Shown here in pieces: positions 1 through 8,033 of a stretch of DNA of 64,000 bases. This DNA comes from an uncultured Eubacteriales bacterium (GTDB lineage: Bacteria; Bacillota; Clostridia; Christensenellales; CAG-138): assembly GCA_900319345.1 (NCBI GenBank), contig ONNZ01000001.1, positions 190,739 through 254,738 on the forward strand. The letters run 5' to 3'. Numbering within the stretch: position 1 is the stretch's first letter; every line of letters starts with the position of its first letter. The translations under genes were made by a program, and so were the position numbers. The notes under the pieces are model-generated. The model had not been told where the DNA came from. It worked only from the letters and a program-made list of their open reading frames with translations, and made no database searches.

Positions 1-13
1 CCTTCTCGGTATC

Positions 14-703
14 TTACCGCCGGCCTTCCCTCTTCGCCTCGATGCGCTTTTCCAGGGCGTAGCCCAGCCGCTCCCAGCGGAACCGCTTGGCGAGCTGCAG
101 GGGGATCTCCGACACCAGTACCCCGGCGGGGATGTCCACCAGCACGTGCTGCTTCACGAACAGGATCGAACAGCACACCAGCAGCAGAAAGACGAAGTTG
201 AACCGGCGATACCAGGTAGGGATGCCCTCCGTGTCCCAGATGGCCCGCCAGCAGTAGTAGCTGCACACCACGTGGAGGGAGGGGCACAGGTTATTGGGCT
301 GGTCGCAGGCGTAGACCACCCGGGTGAGCCAGGGGAAGAAGCCCCTGCCCGTGACCTCCGGGCGCTGGATGGCCCCCGGCAGCAGCAGGAAGGTGGCCCC
401 CGTCAAGAGCAGGGTCAGCAGATAGGCCGCCGAGTTCCGGTACACGTGCTCCTTCCGCTGCCGAAAGAGCAGGAAGAAGGTCACCAACCAGGAGACGAAG
501 GACAGCACGTAGATGGACACCCAGCCGGGCCGGAAGGGGATGCGGCCGTCCCACGCGGTGGCCAGATCGATCTTCTCCATGAACATCAGGGGGATGCGGG
601 TAGCCCAAAAGACGATGCACTGGACCAGGACCAAAAACAGCAAACAGACCCAGCCGTAGTCGGGCAGCAGGCTCCGTATCCAATTGAACGCTTTCTTGAT
701 CAT
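14..703 (-). CDS. PAP2-family membrane phosphatase
   Basis: A 229-residue integral membrane protein with about six hydrophobic segments. The PAP2 superfamily active-site pieces are visible: CPSLHV at residues 140-145 (the S-x-H element) and H186-x3-D190 (KQHVLVD), which together form the phosphohistidine centre. Family members remove phosphate from membrane lipids such as phosphatidate or undecaprenyl-PP, or act like inositol-phosphorylceramide synthases; the substrate cannot be told here. The start is set by GGAGGG about 7 nt upstream of the ATG. It is transcribed divergently from pepV and appears to be a single gene. Family assignment is firm, substrate unknown. Confidence 0.85.
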   Translation of the reverse strand: MIKKAFNWIRSLLPDYGWVCLLFLVLVQCIVFWATRIPLMFMEKIDLATAWDGRIPFRPGWVSIYVLSFVSWLVTFFLLFRQRKEHVYRNSAAYLLTLLLTGATFLLLPGAIQRPEVTGRGFFPWLTRVVYACDQPNNLCPSLHVVCSYYCWRAIWDTEGIPTWYRRFNFVFLLLVCCSILFVKQHVLVDIPAGVLVSEIPLQLAKRFRWERLGYALEKRIEAKREGRR

Positions 704-727
704 CCCATTCCCTCCGGATAAGAACGT

Positions 728-756
728 ATTGTATCACAACATCCTTCGGGATTCAA
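728..756 (-). promoter_or_regulatory. Sigma-A promoter for the PAP2 gene
   Basis: On the minus strand, TTGAAT (756-751), a 17-nt spacer and TACAAT (733-728). It sits about 25 nt upstream of the PAP2 start codon. Confidence 0.6.
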
Positions 757-839
757 GGAACGAAACGTGAAGAAACGGTGGCGAAACATAAAGCGATATG
801 ATAAGATATACCCAACGAACGATAAAGGGAGGACTTGCC

Positions 840-2117
840 ATGTTGGATATCATCGAAAAAAGCTTTGAAGAGCAGGTAAAGGACCTGCAGGAACTGATCC
901 GTATCCCCTCCGTGTCCCGGGGGGAGCCCAAGGAGGGCATGCCCTACGGGGAGCATGTGTTCAACGCCCTGCGGAAGGCCCAGGACATCGCCCGCAAGCT
1001 GGGCTTTGAGAAGGTGTGGGACGTGGAAGCCCGCTGCGGCGTAGTGGAATACGGCCAGGGCGACGAGATCGTGGCCGTCATGGCCCATCTGGACGTGGTG
1101 CCCGAGGGCACGGGCTGGCAGTATCCCCCCTACGGCGCCGAGATCCACGACGGGGCCATGTACGGCCGGGGCACGGCGGACGACAAGGGCGCGGCGGTGT
1201 CCGCCCTCTACGCCCTCTACGCCCTGAAGGAGAGCGGCGCCAAGATGAAGCGCCGGGTCCGCATCCTCCTGGGCTGCGACGAGGAGCGGGGCTCCACGGG
1301 CATGCAGCGGTACAAGGAGGTGGAGGGCGAGCCCACCATGGCCTTTACTCCCGACGCCACCTACCCGGTGGTCAACAGCGAGATGAACATCTCCCACATG
1401 TTCTTCGAGAAGAAGTACCCCTGCGCTGTCCGGGCCAAGGTGGGCACCGCCGCCAACGTGATCCCCGGCGAGGCGGCCAGCACCGTCCCGGCCCTGCGCC
1501 TGCTGGGCAAGGAGGGCCACGCCTCCATGCCGGACCACGCGGACAACGCCCTTATGAAGCTTCTGCGGGCCATTGTGGACAGCGACGTGCCCCCCGCCGA
1601 CAAGGAGACCTTCGGCGCCCTTTGTGACCTGTTCTGCGGCTACAACCACGGCGAGGGATTGGGCGTGGACTTCACCGACGCCTCCGGGCGGCTGACCTTG
1701 GCCCCCACCATCCTCACCGCCGACGAGACCGGGGTCACCCTGGGCTTCGACACCCGCTACCCCGCCTCCATGACTTTTGCCGAGCTCACCGGCCCCATCG
1801 ACGAGCGCATGGCCGCCGCGGGCTTCACCGTCAAGGAACGGTCCAACTCCCTGGGCCACTATATCGCCCCCGAGACCGAGCTGGTCAGCACCCTGATGGA
1901 CGTGTATGGGGAGCTGTCCGGCGACAGGGCGGCGGAGCCCATCTCCATCGGCGGCGGCACCTACGCCCGGGAGTTCCGGAACGCCGTGGCCGTGGGCGTC
2001 ACCCGCCCCGATCGGCCGGACCTGTGCCACATCGCCAACGAGAATATCCTCCTCTCGGAGATGCTCTTCAACACCCGCTTCATGGCCGAGTGTTTGAAAC
2101 GCTTGGCCGCGGAGTAA
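840..2117 (+). CDS. pepV: Dipeptidase PepV (M20 zinc peptidase)
   Basis: A 425-residue cytosolic M20-family dinuclear zinc peptidase that splits dipeptides taken up or released in the cell. The M20 signature is present: AHLDVVPEG with the first His ligand and catalytic Asp, then GRGTADDKG with the bridging Asp, then DEERGS with the catalytic Glu pair. The C-terminal part has GGGTYAREF, typical of PepV. An in-frame ATG at 798 is possible, but the ATG at 840 is preceded by GGGAGG at good spacing and starts with the normal family N-terminus. It is monocistronic, with its own terminator. The peptide-import operons and M3 peptidase elsewhere in the window fit a peptide-using lifestyle. Confidence 0.95.
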   Translation: MLDIIEKSFEEQVKDLQELIRIPSVSRGEPKEGMPYGEHVFNALRKAQDIARKLGFEKVWDVEARCGVVEYGQGDEIVAVMAHLDVVPEGTGWQYPPYGAEIHDGAMYGRGTADDKGAAVSALYALYALKESGAKMKRRVRILLGCDEERGSTGMQRYKEVEGEPTMAFTPDATYPVVNSEMNISHMFFEKKYPCAVRAKVGTAANVIPGEAASTVPALRLLGKEGHASMPDHADNALMKLLRAIVDSDVPPADKETFGALCDLFCGYNHGEGLGVDFTDASGRLTLAPTILTADETGVTLGFDTRYPASMTFAELTGPIDERMAAAGFTVKERSNSLGHYIAPETELVSTLMDVYGELSGDRAAEPISIGGGTYAREFRNAVAVGVTRPDRPDLCHIANENILLSEMLFNTRFMAECLKRLAAE

Positions 2118-2132
2118 GCCAGACGCATGTAC

Positions 2133-2162
2133 AGCGCCCGGAGCGATCCGGGCGCTTTCGTT
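2133..2162 (+). terminator. Terminator of pepV
   Basis: A perfect 10-bp stem (AGCGCCCGGA/TCCGGGCGCT) with a GCGA loop, followed by a short T-rich tail (TTCGTTT), 15 nt after the pepV stop. Confidence 0.7.
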
Positions 2163-2297
2163 TGGAAAATGATGGAAAGCTTAGGAGAAAATTCATCCGG
2201 ATGTTGCAAGTTTCCCGCAGTTTGTTTACGAGCCGTTAACAAAAAAGGGGCCTGATTTCGCTACAATAGGGGGTAAGAAAGCAGAAAGGGAACGGCT

Positions 2298-4133
2298 ATG
2301 GAGAAGCGGGCACAGCAGAAGAAAGGACGGGATCGGACCACCGCGGTGTTGGTCTGGCTCCTGTCCATTTTGGTGCTGGGGCTCATCGTGGCCGGAGGCC
2401 TCTATGTCCGGGAGTATCTGCACCGATCCTTCCTGGCGGTGGCGGTGGAGCAGCCGGACCCGGGCCGGAACGAGCACGTGGTCCAGGTGACCCCCAGCCC
2501 CGAGACCCAGGACAGGACCGCCGCGCCGGTGGAGGCCACCCCCGTCCCCACGCCCGTGCCCACCCCTGTGCCCACCCCCGCACCCACGGAGGTGCCTACG
2601 CCCACGCCCACGCTGAACCCCCTGAACGGGGACGTGATCGGCACGGGCATGCGCTCCCCCATCGTGCTGGACATCCAGATCCGGCTCATGAGTCTTGAAT
2701 ACCTGGACTTCGAGCAGCCGGAGGACGTGTACGGGGCCGGCGTGGCCACGGCCATGGCCCTGTTCCAGCGCCGGAACGGCCTGCCGGAGACGGGCCTCTG
2801 CGACGAAGATACCTTTTTGAAGCTGATCGACGAGAACGCCGCCCTCTACGCCGTGCTCCCCGGGGATCAGGGCGACGAGGTCAAGAGCATCCAGGAGCGG
2901 CTCATCGAGCTGGGCTATCTGGCCACCACGGCGGACGGCAACTTTGACGACGATACGGCCATGGCCGTGGACCGGTTCCGGGTGCTGAACAAGCTGGGCA
3001 GCGGCACGTCGGTGGATTCCACCGTGCTGGAGACCCTCTTCGGGGACGACCCCGTGGCCAACTCCCTGCGGATCGGGGACAAGTCCGACCAGATCCTGGC
3101 CTGGCAGCAGCGGCTGCTGGACCTGGGGTACCTGTGTTTGAAGCCTGACGGGACTTACGGCAAGCTGACGGCCCAGGCCGTGAAGCGGTTCCAGGAGGAC
3201 AACGGCCTGGTGACCGACGGCAACCTGGGCGTGGGGACGCTGACGCTGCTCAACGACGATACCGTAGCCGCCCACGCCTTCCAGGAGGGCGACCGGGGGG
3301 AGGACGTGTTGGCCTTCCAGCGGCTGCTGGTCAAGTATGGGTATATGAAGTCCGGCCAGGCTACGGGCAACTACCGGGAGATCACCCGGGCGGCCGTGGA
3401 GGAGTTCCAGCGCCGCAACGGCCTTGCCGTGGACGGCAAGGTGGGCCCGGAGACCCTGAAGAAGCTGCTGTCCGATTCGGTGAAGGCGGCGGCCACGGCC
3501 ACGCCCAAGCCCACGGTGAAGGCGACGCCTAAGCCTACCTCCAAGCGGACGGCGAAAACCACCCCCAAGACCACGCCCAAGCGGACGGCGAAGGCCACCG
3601 AAGCCCCCGACACAGGCGGGGAGACCACGGAGACCGCCGCCGGGACGGAGCCCACGCCGCAGGCGCCTGAACCTACGCCCGAGGACGAGCCCGAGGTAAC
3701 GGCCGCGCCCACGGTCAAACCTACGGAACGGCCCGCCGGCAACTACGGCTCCGGGGTGGAGGGGCTCATCGCCGCCGCGGAAAGCCGCCTGGGCTGCCCC
3801 TACGTGCGGGGCGCCAAGGGGCCCGGCAGCTTCGATTGCTCCGGCTTCGTCTACTGGTGTCTGAAGCAGGCGGGGGTGAACGTGAGCTACATGACCAGCG
3901 TCCGGTGGCGGACCTGCTCCCGGTTCACCCGGATCACCGACATCAACGACCTGCAGCGGGGCGACATCCTGGTGTTCTCCGGCAGCAGCGAGTCCACGGG
4001 CCATGTGGGCATCTACATGGGCGGCGGCCGGATGATCGACGCAGGCAGCTCCGCCGGGTGCGTGGTGATCCGCAGCAGCATCTACACCTCCTACTGGAAG
4101 GGACACTTCCTCATGGCCTACCGGATATGGTGA
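2298..4133 (+). CDS. Peptidoglycan-binding NlpC/P60 cell-wall hydrolase
   Basis: A 611-residue exported or membrane-anchored wall protein. Residues 15-37 form one hydrophobic anchor. A Thr/Pro spacer follows, then about four peptidoglycan-binding type 1 repeats (roughly 113-395), recognisable by the recurring LQxxLxxLGY and AVxxFQxxNGL pattern. A Lys/Thr/Pro linker (about 400-490) leads to a C-terminal NlpC/P60 domain. Its catalytic Cys is C514 in FDCSGF and the His is H569 in GHVGIYMG. Such enzymes cut the gamma-D-Glu-diamino acid bond in stem peptides. The start has AAAGGGAA upstream. It stands alone between two terminators. Confidence 0.92.
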   Translation: MEKRAQQKKGRDRTTAVLVWLLSILVLGLIVAGGLYVREYLHRSFLAVAVEQPDPGRNEHVVQVTPSPETQDRTAAPVEATPVPTPVPTPVPTPAPTEVPTPTPTLNPLNGDVIGTGMRSPIVLDIQIRLMSLEYLDFEQPEDVYGAGVATAMALFQRRNGLPETGLCDEDTFLKLIDENAALYAVLPGDQGDEVKSIQERLIELGYLATTADGNFDDDTAMAVDRFRVLNKLGSGTSVDSTVLETLFGDDPVANSLRIGDKSDQILAWQQRLLDLGYLCLKPDGTYGKLTAQAVKRFQEDNGLVTDGNLGVGTLTLLNDDTVAAHAFQEGDRGEDVLAFQRLLVKYGYMKSGQATGNYREITRAAVEEFQRRNGLAVDGKVGPETLKKLLSDSVKAAATATPKPTVKATPKPTSKRTAKTTPKTTPKRTAKATEAPDTGGETTETAAGTEPTPQAPEPTPEDEPEVTAAPTVKPTERPAGNYGSGVEGLIAAAESRLGCPYVRGAKGPGSFDCSGFVYWCLKQAGVNVSYMTSVRWRTCSRFTRITDINDLQRGDILVFSGSSESTGHVGIYMGGGRMIDAGSSAGCVVIRSSIYTSYWKGHFLMAYRIW

Positions 4134-4295
4134 TTTCAGTCTGCCGAACCCTGCGGATTCGCCAGACTGAGGCTCCGCCTTCGCTTCGCTTCCAGGTCCC
4201 GCCTATAAACCTTCGGTTTACCGGGCGGCGGGCTCTGCGAGGAGTGAGATTCACCGCACATGTCGCTGAATCTCATATATTGAAAGCATCATATC
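4134..4295. other. Structured intergenic stretch with nested hairpins
   Basis: No gene seen. The 160 nt hold several self-complementary pieces: CAGTCTG/CAGACTG near the left end, TAAACC-TTC-GGTTTA near 4206-4220, and GAGATTCA/TGAATCTC around 4247-4275. It could be a decayed repeat or a structured RNA; nothing in it identifies a known RNA family. Confidence 0.35.
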
Positions 4296-4327
4296 AAAAA
4301 AAGACGAGGAAAACCTCGTCTTTTTTT
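4296..4327. terminator. Bidirectional terminator between convergent genes
   Basis: A-rich arm plus GACGAGG, AAAA loop, CCTCGTC plus seven T: a 14-bp stem with T-runs on both strands. It separates the NlpC/P60 gene from the convergent yhfC operon. Confidence 0.9.
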
Positions 4328-4337
4328 GAGTTTGCTT

Positions 4338-5126
4338 CTATATCTCCGCGTTCTTTTTCCACACGGCCCGAGCCAGCAGTACCAGCCCCAGGGCCATGAC
4401 CACCAGGCAGCCCTCCACCGCCGCCGCGGGCAGGTGGGCAGCCAGGATCACCAGGATCCCGTCCAGGGCTGCGTGCAGGAGGATGGCCAACGGGAACAGC
4501 CAGCCCTTGCCGGGCTTTTTGACGGCAAACCAAACCAGCACCGACAGGCAGATGTGGGTGGTGATGGCCACGATCCGCTCCACGATGCCCAAGAGGTAGG
4601 TATAGGGGGCGGTGGCGGTCAGGGAATCGAGGACGGTCTTCAGCTGTTCCGCCGCCTCGCCGGTGGCGGTGGCCGTCAGCAGGTCCGTCTGCCCGGCGTT
4701 GATGAGCACCGACATGACGATGTTGCCGATGTACGCGAAGCCCAACACCAGGATGGCTTCAATGCCGCCGTGGCCCGCACCGTACATGAGGGCGTTGCGG
4801 TCGTTCCCCAGCTTCTTCTTCAGCACGGTCTTAAAGGCCAAAAACCGGCCGGTCTCCTCGAAGACGCCGGCGGCCAGACCCCCGTAGAGGGCGTAGAGGA
4901 GGGTGTTCCCCATGATCGTCTTCCCCACGGGCAGCACCTTCAGCACCAGTTGATGCATCAGGGGTTCCAGGAACAGGGCGAAGATCACGAACACGGCGCA
5001 ACCGATGAAGAAGGGCAGGATGTCCGCGCCCTTCTTCCGATAATAGATCAGCAACACGACCGGTATGGCAAAGGCGAACAGCGTCGCCAGGGCCATGAAA
5101 ACGATGGACAGGGTGGGGACGCTCAC
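4338..5126 (-). CDS. yhfC: YhfC-family intramembrane metalloprotease
   Basis: A 262-residue protein with about seven transmembrane segments, matching the YhfC family of predicted intramembrane metalloproteases. Candidate zinc and catalytic residues lie in membrane segments: E90-E91-x2-R94 (EETGR), H119-G-G-I-E123, H191, and H218-x3-D222 (HAALD). This is the layout of the CPBP/YhfC fold. It is the last gene of a three-gene operon; its ATG overlaps the stop of the YbjQ gene by 4 nt (ATGA), so translation is probably coupled. The substrate is unknown. Its coupling to a membrane-bound MerR regulator is suggestive (see findings). Confidence 0.85.
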   Translation of the reverse strand: MSVPTLSIVFMALATLFAFAIPVVLLIYYRKKGADILPFFIGCAVFVIFALFLEPLMHQLVLKVLPVGKTIMGNTLLYALYGGLAAGVFEETGRFLAFKTVLKKKLGNDRNALMYGAGHGGIEAILVLGFAYIGNIVMSVLINAGQTDLLTATATGEAAEQLKTVLDSLTATAPYTYLLGIVERIVAITTHICLSVLVWFAVKKPGKGWLFPLAILLHAALDGILVILAAHLPAAAVEGCLVVMALGLVLLARAVWKKNAEI

Positions 5127-5461
5127 AGCCGCACCGCCCCTTCCTTGGGCCCCAGGATCTTCACCGCCGTGCCGTAGGCCAGCACCTCGGCGGCGCCCTG
5201 CATGACCTGGGCGGACCCGTAGCGGATGCCGACGATGGCATCGGCGTCCAGGGCCTTGGCCTCGTCCACCATGCGCTTGACGGCGATCTGCCGGGCCTCG
5301 TTGAGCATCTCGGTGTAGCTCACGATCTCCCCGCCCACCAGGGTCTTCAGGGCCGCCATAAAGTCCTTGCCGAAGTGCTTGGTCTGCACCACGGCCCCCT
5401 TCACCATGCCCAAAGCCTCGATCTGCTGGCCGGGCACATGATCAATACTGAGCAGCTTCAT
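5123..5461 (-). CDS. YbjQ/UPF0145 heavy-metal-binding-type protein
   Basis: A 112-residue cytosolic protein of the YbjQ (UPF0145) family, often labelled heavy-metal-binding. Features are the Gly-rich GGEIVSYTEML strand-helix, a central helix with EARQIAVKRM, and the DADAIVGIRY strand, as in other members that form ring-like oligomers. No molecular function is proven for the family. Its start lies inside the 3' end of the upstream merR gene (20-nt overlap), and its stop overlaps yhfC. The three genes therefore form a tightly packed operon. Confidence 0.85.
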   Translation of the reverse strand: MKLLSIDHVPGQQIEALGMVKGAVVQTKHFGKDFMAALKTLVGGEIVSYTEMLNEARQIAVKRMVDEAKALDADAIVGIRYGSAQVMQGAAEVLAYGTAVKILGPKEGAVRL

Positions 5462-6086
5462 CTTCTTCTCCTCCTTTGATCTCCTTGATCCGTTGAATGA
5501 GCACCGCCACGATGCAGGCGATGACGACCACCGGTATAGCGATGAAAAGCACCAACAGCCCCATCGGCAGGGGAGCCTGCCCGTTGGCCCACAGGATGAC
5601 GAACAGGGCGGGCAGGATCAGGGCGATGATGATCGCCGCGCCCAGGACCGCCCCCGTGGCCTTCCGGCGGTGCACGTCCCGCTTCGACACGTCCATAAAG
5701 CTCTGTCCCTCCTTCTCCAACCGTTCGATACGCTCCAGGCACTCCTCCGCGTCCAGCCCCTCCAACGTCAGGCCAGGCCGGCTCAGCAGCTCTCGGGTCA
5801 TGCCCTCCATGGCGGAGAGGCTTTCCCGCTGCCGGTCGAATTCCCGAAGCTGCCGGGTGAGGCAGGTCTCCAGGGAGCCCTGGCCCTTCAAGACGGCGCG
5901 GATGTCTTCGATGGGCACGGCCAGCTTCCGAAGGAGCTTGATCTCCTTCAATCGCAGCACGTCCTCCCGCCCGTACTCCCGGTAGCCGTTCTCGGCCCGG
6001 CCGGGGGAAAGGAGCCCCTGCTCTTCGTAGAAGCGGATGTTCTTCTTGCTGATGCCCACCAGCTCCTCCACCTGTTGTATCTTCAT
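5442..6086 (-). CDS. Membrane-anchored MerR-family regulator
   Basis: 214 residues. The N-terminal MerR winged-helix (about 1-70) is clear: a helix-turn-helix, then NIRFYEEQGLLSP and the YREYGREDVLRL wing. A dimerisation helix follows (about 75-110). Unusually, the C-terminus is not a ligand domain but two hydrophobic segments (about 145-165 and 173-198), so the regulator is predicted to sit in the membrane. It heads an operon with YbjQ and the YhfC protease, and the promoter upstream has the 19-bp spacer typical of MerR autoregulation. The inducer is unknown. Confidence 0.88.
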   Translation of the reverse strand: MKIQQVEELVGISKKNIRFYEEQGLLSPGRAENGYREYGREDVLRLKEIKLLRKLAVPIEDIRAVLKGQGSLETCLTRQLREFDRQRESLSAMEGMTRELLSRPGLTLEGLDAEECLERIERLEKEGQSFMDVSKRDVHRRKATGAVLGAAIIIALILPALFVILWANGQAPLPMGLLVLFIAIPVVVIACIVAVLIQRIKEIKGGEEDEAAQY

Positions 6087-6110
6087 GGCCGTTTCCGTCC
6101 TTTCACCTCT

Positions 6111-6141
6111 TGTATACAGCTTCCACCAGGGGGAAAGTCAA
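6111..6141 (-). promoter_or_regulatory. MerR-type promoter/operator with 19-bp spacer
   Basis: On the minus strand, TTGACT (6141-6136), 19 nt, TATACA (6116-6111). The spacer has dyad symmetry (CTTTCC...GGAAGC). A 19-bp spacer is the hallmark of promoters that MerR proteins untwist, so self-regulation is likely. Confidence 0.75.
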
Positions 6142-6178
6142 GTGTTTTTTGGAAATTCAGTGGAATTATTTTAAGCAA

Positions 6179-6302
6179 GCAGCTTTTCTTGAAAGAAAAG
6201 CTGCCCAAAAGAACTTTAAGAAGGGAAAGAGGCATGTATGCGTAGCCTTTTTCCCTTCTTAAGTTTCTCTTTTTCCGCCGCTTTTTCTCTTTGTCTAAAG
6301 AG
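6179..6302. repeat. Intergenic hairpin repeat, copy 1
   Basis: Hairpin A is a 12-bp perfect stem (6179-6190/6193-6204). It is followed by CCCAAAAGAACTT, an inverted repeat built on AAGAAGGGAAA/TTTCCCTTCTT, and then the left half of hairpin B. Bases 6215-6302 are an exact 88-bp inverted copy of 18085-18172. The distal arm of hairpin B is missing because the copy runs into pepF; its sequence encodes the last residues and the stop codon of that gene. Other copies: 18075..18172, 61007..61143, 62314..62449. Confidence 0.9.
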
Positions 6303-7964
6303 CCCCAGGGAGGCGGCCACGGTGCCGTCCCGGAAGGGGTTCAGGAGGTTGCCGATCTTAAGGAGCTCGAAGTAGCCCCGGGTGCCGCCGGCGCGGCAGA
6401 GGCGCAGGTAGTCCTGCCAGGCCTGAGCCCGGTCGGTCTTCATGCGGCCGTAGTACTGGAAGGCGCACATCTGGGCCAGGGCGTACTCGATATAGTAGAA
6501 CGGGTAGAGGAAGATGTGCTGCTTCTGCATCCAGAACCCGCCCTCCTCCAGGAAGGGCTCCCCGTCGTAGTCCCGCCAGGGCATGTAGGTCTTCTCGATC
6601 TCACGCCACACCTGCCGCCGCTGATGGGCGTCCAGGTCCGGCTGCTCGTACATCCGATGCTGGAACTCGTCCACGCAGGCCATGTACGGGATCACGCCGA
6701 TGGCGCCGATGAGATGGGCTGTCAGGTACTTCTCCGCCTTATCGCCGAAGAAGCTCCCCATCCAGGGGTAGGCGAAGTGCTCCATGGTCATGGAGTGGAT
6801 CTCGTTGATCTCGGAGGTGGACCCAGAGAGCATGGTCACGGGGATGGACCGCATAGCGAGATACCCCTGGAAGGCGTGGCCCGCCTCGTGGGTCAGCACG
6901 TCCACGTCCGCGCTGGTGCCGTTGAAGTTGCTGAAGATGAAGGGCGCCCGGTAATCGGGGAACCGGGTCATATACCCGCCCATGCGCTTGCCGGGCCGGG
7001 TCTTGAGGTCGAACAGCTGGTACTTCACCATGAAGGCGAAGAACTCCCCGGTCTCGGGGCTCATCTCCCTGTACATGGCGAGGGCCTTCTGGACCAGTTC
7101 CTCCATGGTCCCCTCCGGGTCCGCGTTCCCCTCGGGGAAGAGCAGGGCCTCATCGTAGTACCGGAGCTTGTCCACGCCCAAGAGCTGCCGCTGCCGCTCC
7201 CGGATGGCGGCCACGGCGGGGGTCACGATCTCCCGGATCTGCTTGCGGAATTTGGCCGCGTCCTCCTTGGTGTAGTCGAACCGCCGCCGCTCCAGGTAGG
7301 CCAGGTCCGTATAGCTCTCAAAGCCCAGGGTGTGGGCCATCTTGTCCCGAAGGTGCACCAGCTCGTCGTACGCTGCGTCCAGCTGGGGGCTGATCTTCTC
7401 GTAGAGGGCCGCCCAGGCGTGGAAAGCCTCCTTCCGCTCCTGCCGATCCGGACTCTCCATGTGCTTCAGGAGCCCGTAGAAGTTGCATTTTTCGCCGCGG
7501 AAGTCGGTGACCGCCAAGGCGCTGTCCTTCTGGTACTGCTGGCACAGGTTCCCCTCCCGGATCACGTCGGGGATGATCCTTTCGTCGGAGGTCTTGAGCC
7601 CCGCGTCGATGAGCCGGAACATCTGCTTTCCGAACTCCGCCTCGAACTGGGGCCGGAAGGGGCTCGTCGCCAGGGCCTCCTGATACGCCTTTCTATGGGG
7701 GATCAGGGACGCGTTCTCGGTCCGGAGCCACTTCATTTCGCCGTCGTAATAGGCGTCGGTGGTGTCGATGGTGTTGCGCACGGAGCAAAGCACGGCCATG
7801 GTGGCCCGATGGTCCTCCGCTTCCTGCAGGGCGAAGAAGGCGCTGCGGGCCTCCTCGAAGGAAGCGGCCTCCTTCAGCGCCCGGACGGTCCGCCGGTAGC
7901 TTTCCTTCAACGCCTCCATATCCGGCCGCACGTAGGGCATGTCCTGAAATTTTACCATATCCAT
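6216..7964 (-). CDS. M3-family oligoendopeptidase
   Basis: 582 residues, M3 zinc metallopeptidase of the oligoendopeptidase F type that cuts short cytosolic peptides. The zinc motif is HEAGH in LTHEAGHAFQGY, with the downstream Glu ligand in the SEINEIHSM helix; the C-terminal FYYIEYALAQ segment is typical. The start has GGGGGAA upstream. The last ~28 residues (from LFRQREKAAEKEKL on) and the TAA stop are encoded by an intergenic repeat, replacing the normal C-terminus with a Lys/Glu/Arg-rich tail. The core fold and active site are intact, so the enzyme is probably still functional. Located upstream of the MerR operon on the same strand. Confidence 0.93.
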   Translation of the reverse strand: MDMVKFQDMPYVRPDMEALKESYRRTVRALKEAASFEEARSAFFALQEAEDHRATMAVLCSVRNTIDTTDAYYDGEMKWLRTENASLIPHRKAYQEALATSPFRPQFEAEFGKQMFRLIDAGLKTSDERIIPDVIREGNLCQQYQKDSALAVTDFRGEKCNFYGLLKHMESPDRQERKEAFHAWAALYEKISPQLDAAYDELVHLRDKMAHTLGFESYTDLAYLERRRFDYTKEDAAKFRKQIREIVTPAVAAIRERQRQLLGVDKLRYYDEALLFPEGNADPEGTMEELVQKALAMYREMSPETGEFFAFMVKYQLFDLKTRPGKRMGGYMTRFPDYRAPFIFSNFNGTSADVDVLTHEAGHAFQGYLAMRSIPVTMLSGSTSEINEIHSMTMEHFAYPWMGSFFGDKAEKYLTAHLIGAIGVIPYMACVDEFQHRMYEQPDLDAHQRRQVWREIEKTYMPWRDYDGEPFLEEGGFWMQKQHIFLYPFYYIEYALAQMCAFQYYGRMKTDRAQAWQDYLRLCRAGGTRGYFELLKIGNLLNPFRDGTVAASLGLFRQREKAAEKEKLKKGKRLRIHASFPS

Positions 7965-8033
7965 TTGTCATTCCCCCTTGGCTTTCTATCCTGATAGTAT
8001 GAAACAACGGCCCCGCTGTCAAGGGGCAGGCCC

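Noticed and set aside
4134..4295. Riboswitch or known structured RNA
   Set aside because: It lies downstream of one gene and convergent to the other, so it leads no gene, and no known RNA motif was recognised.
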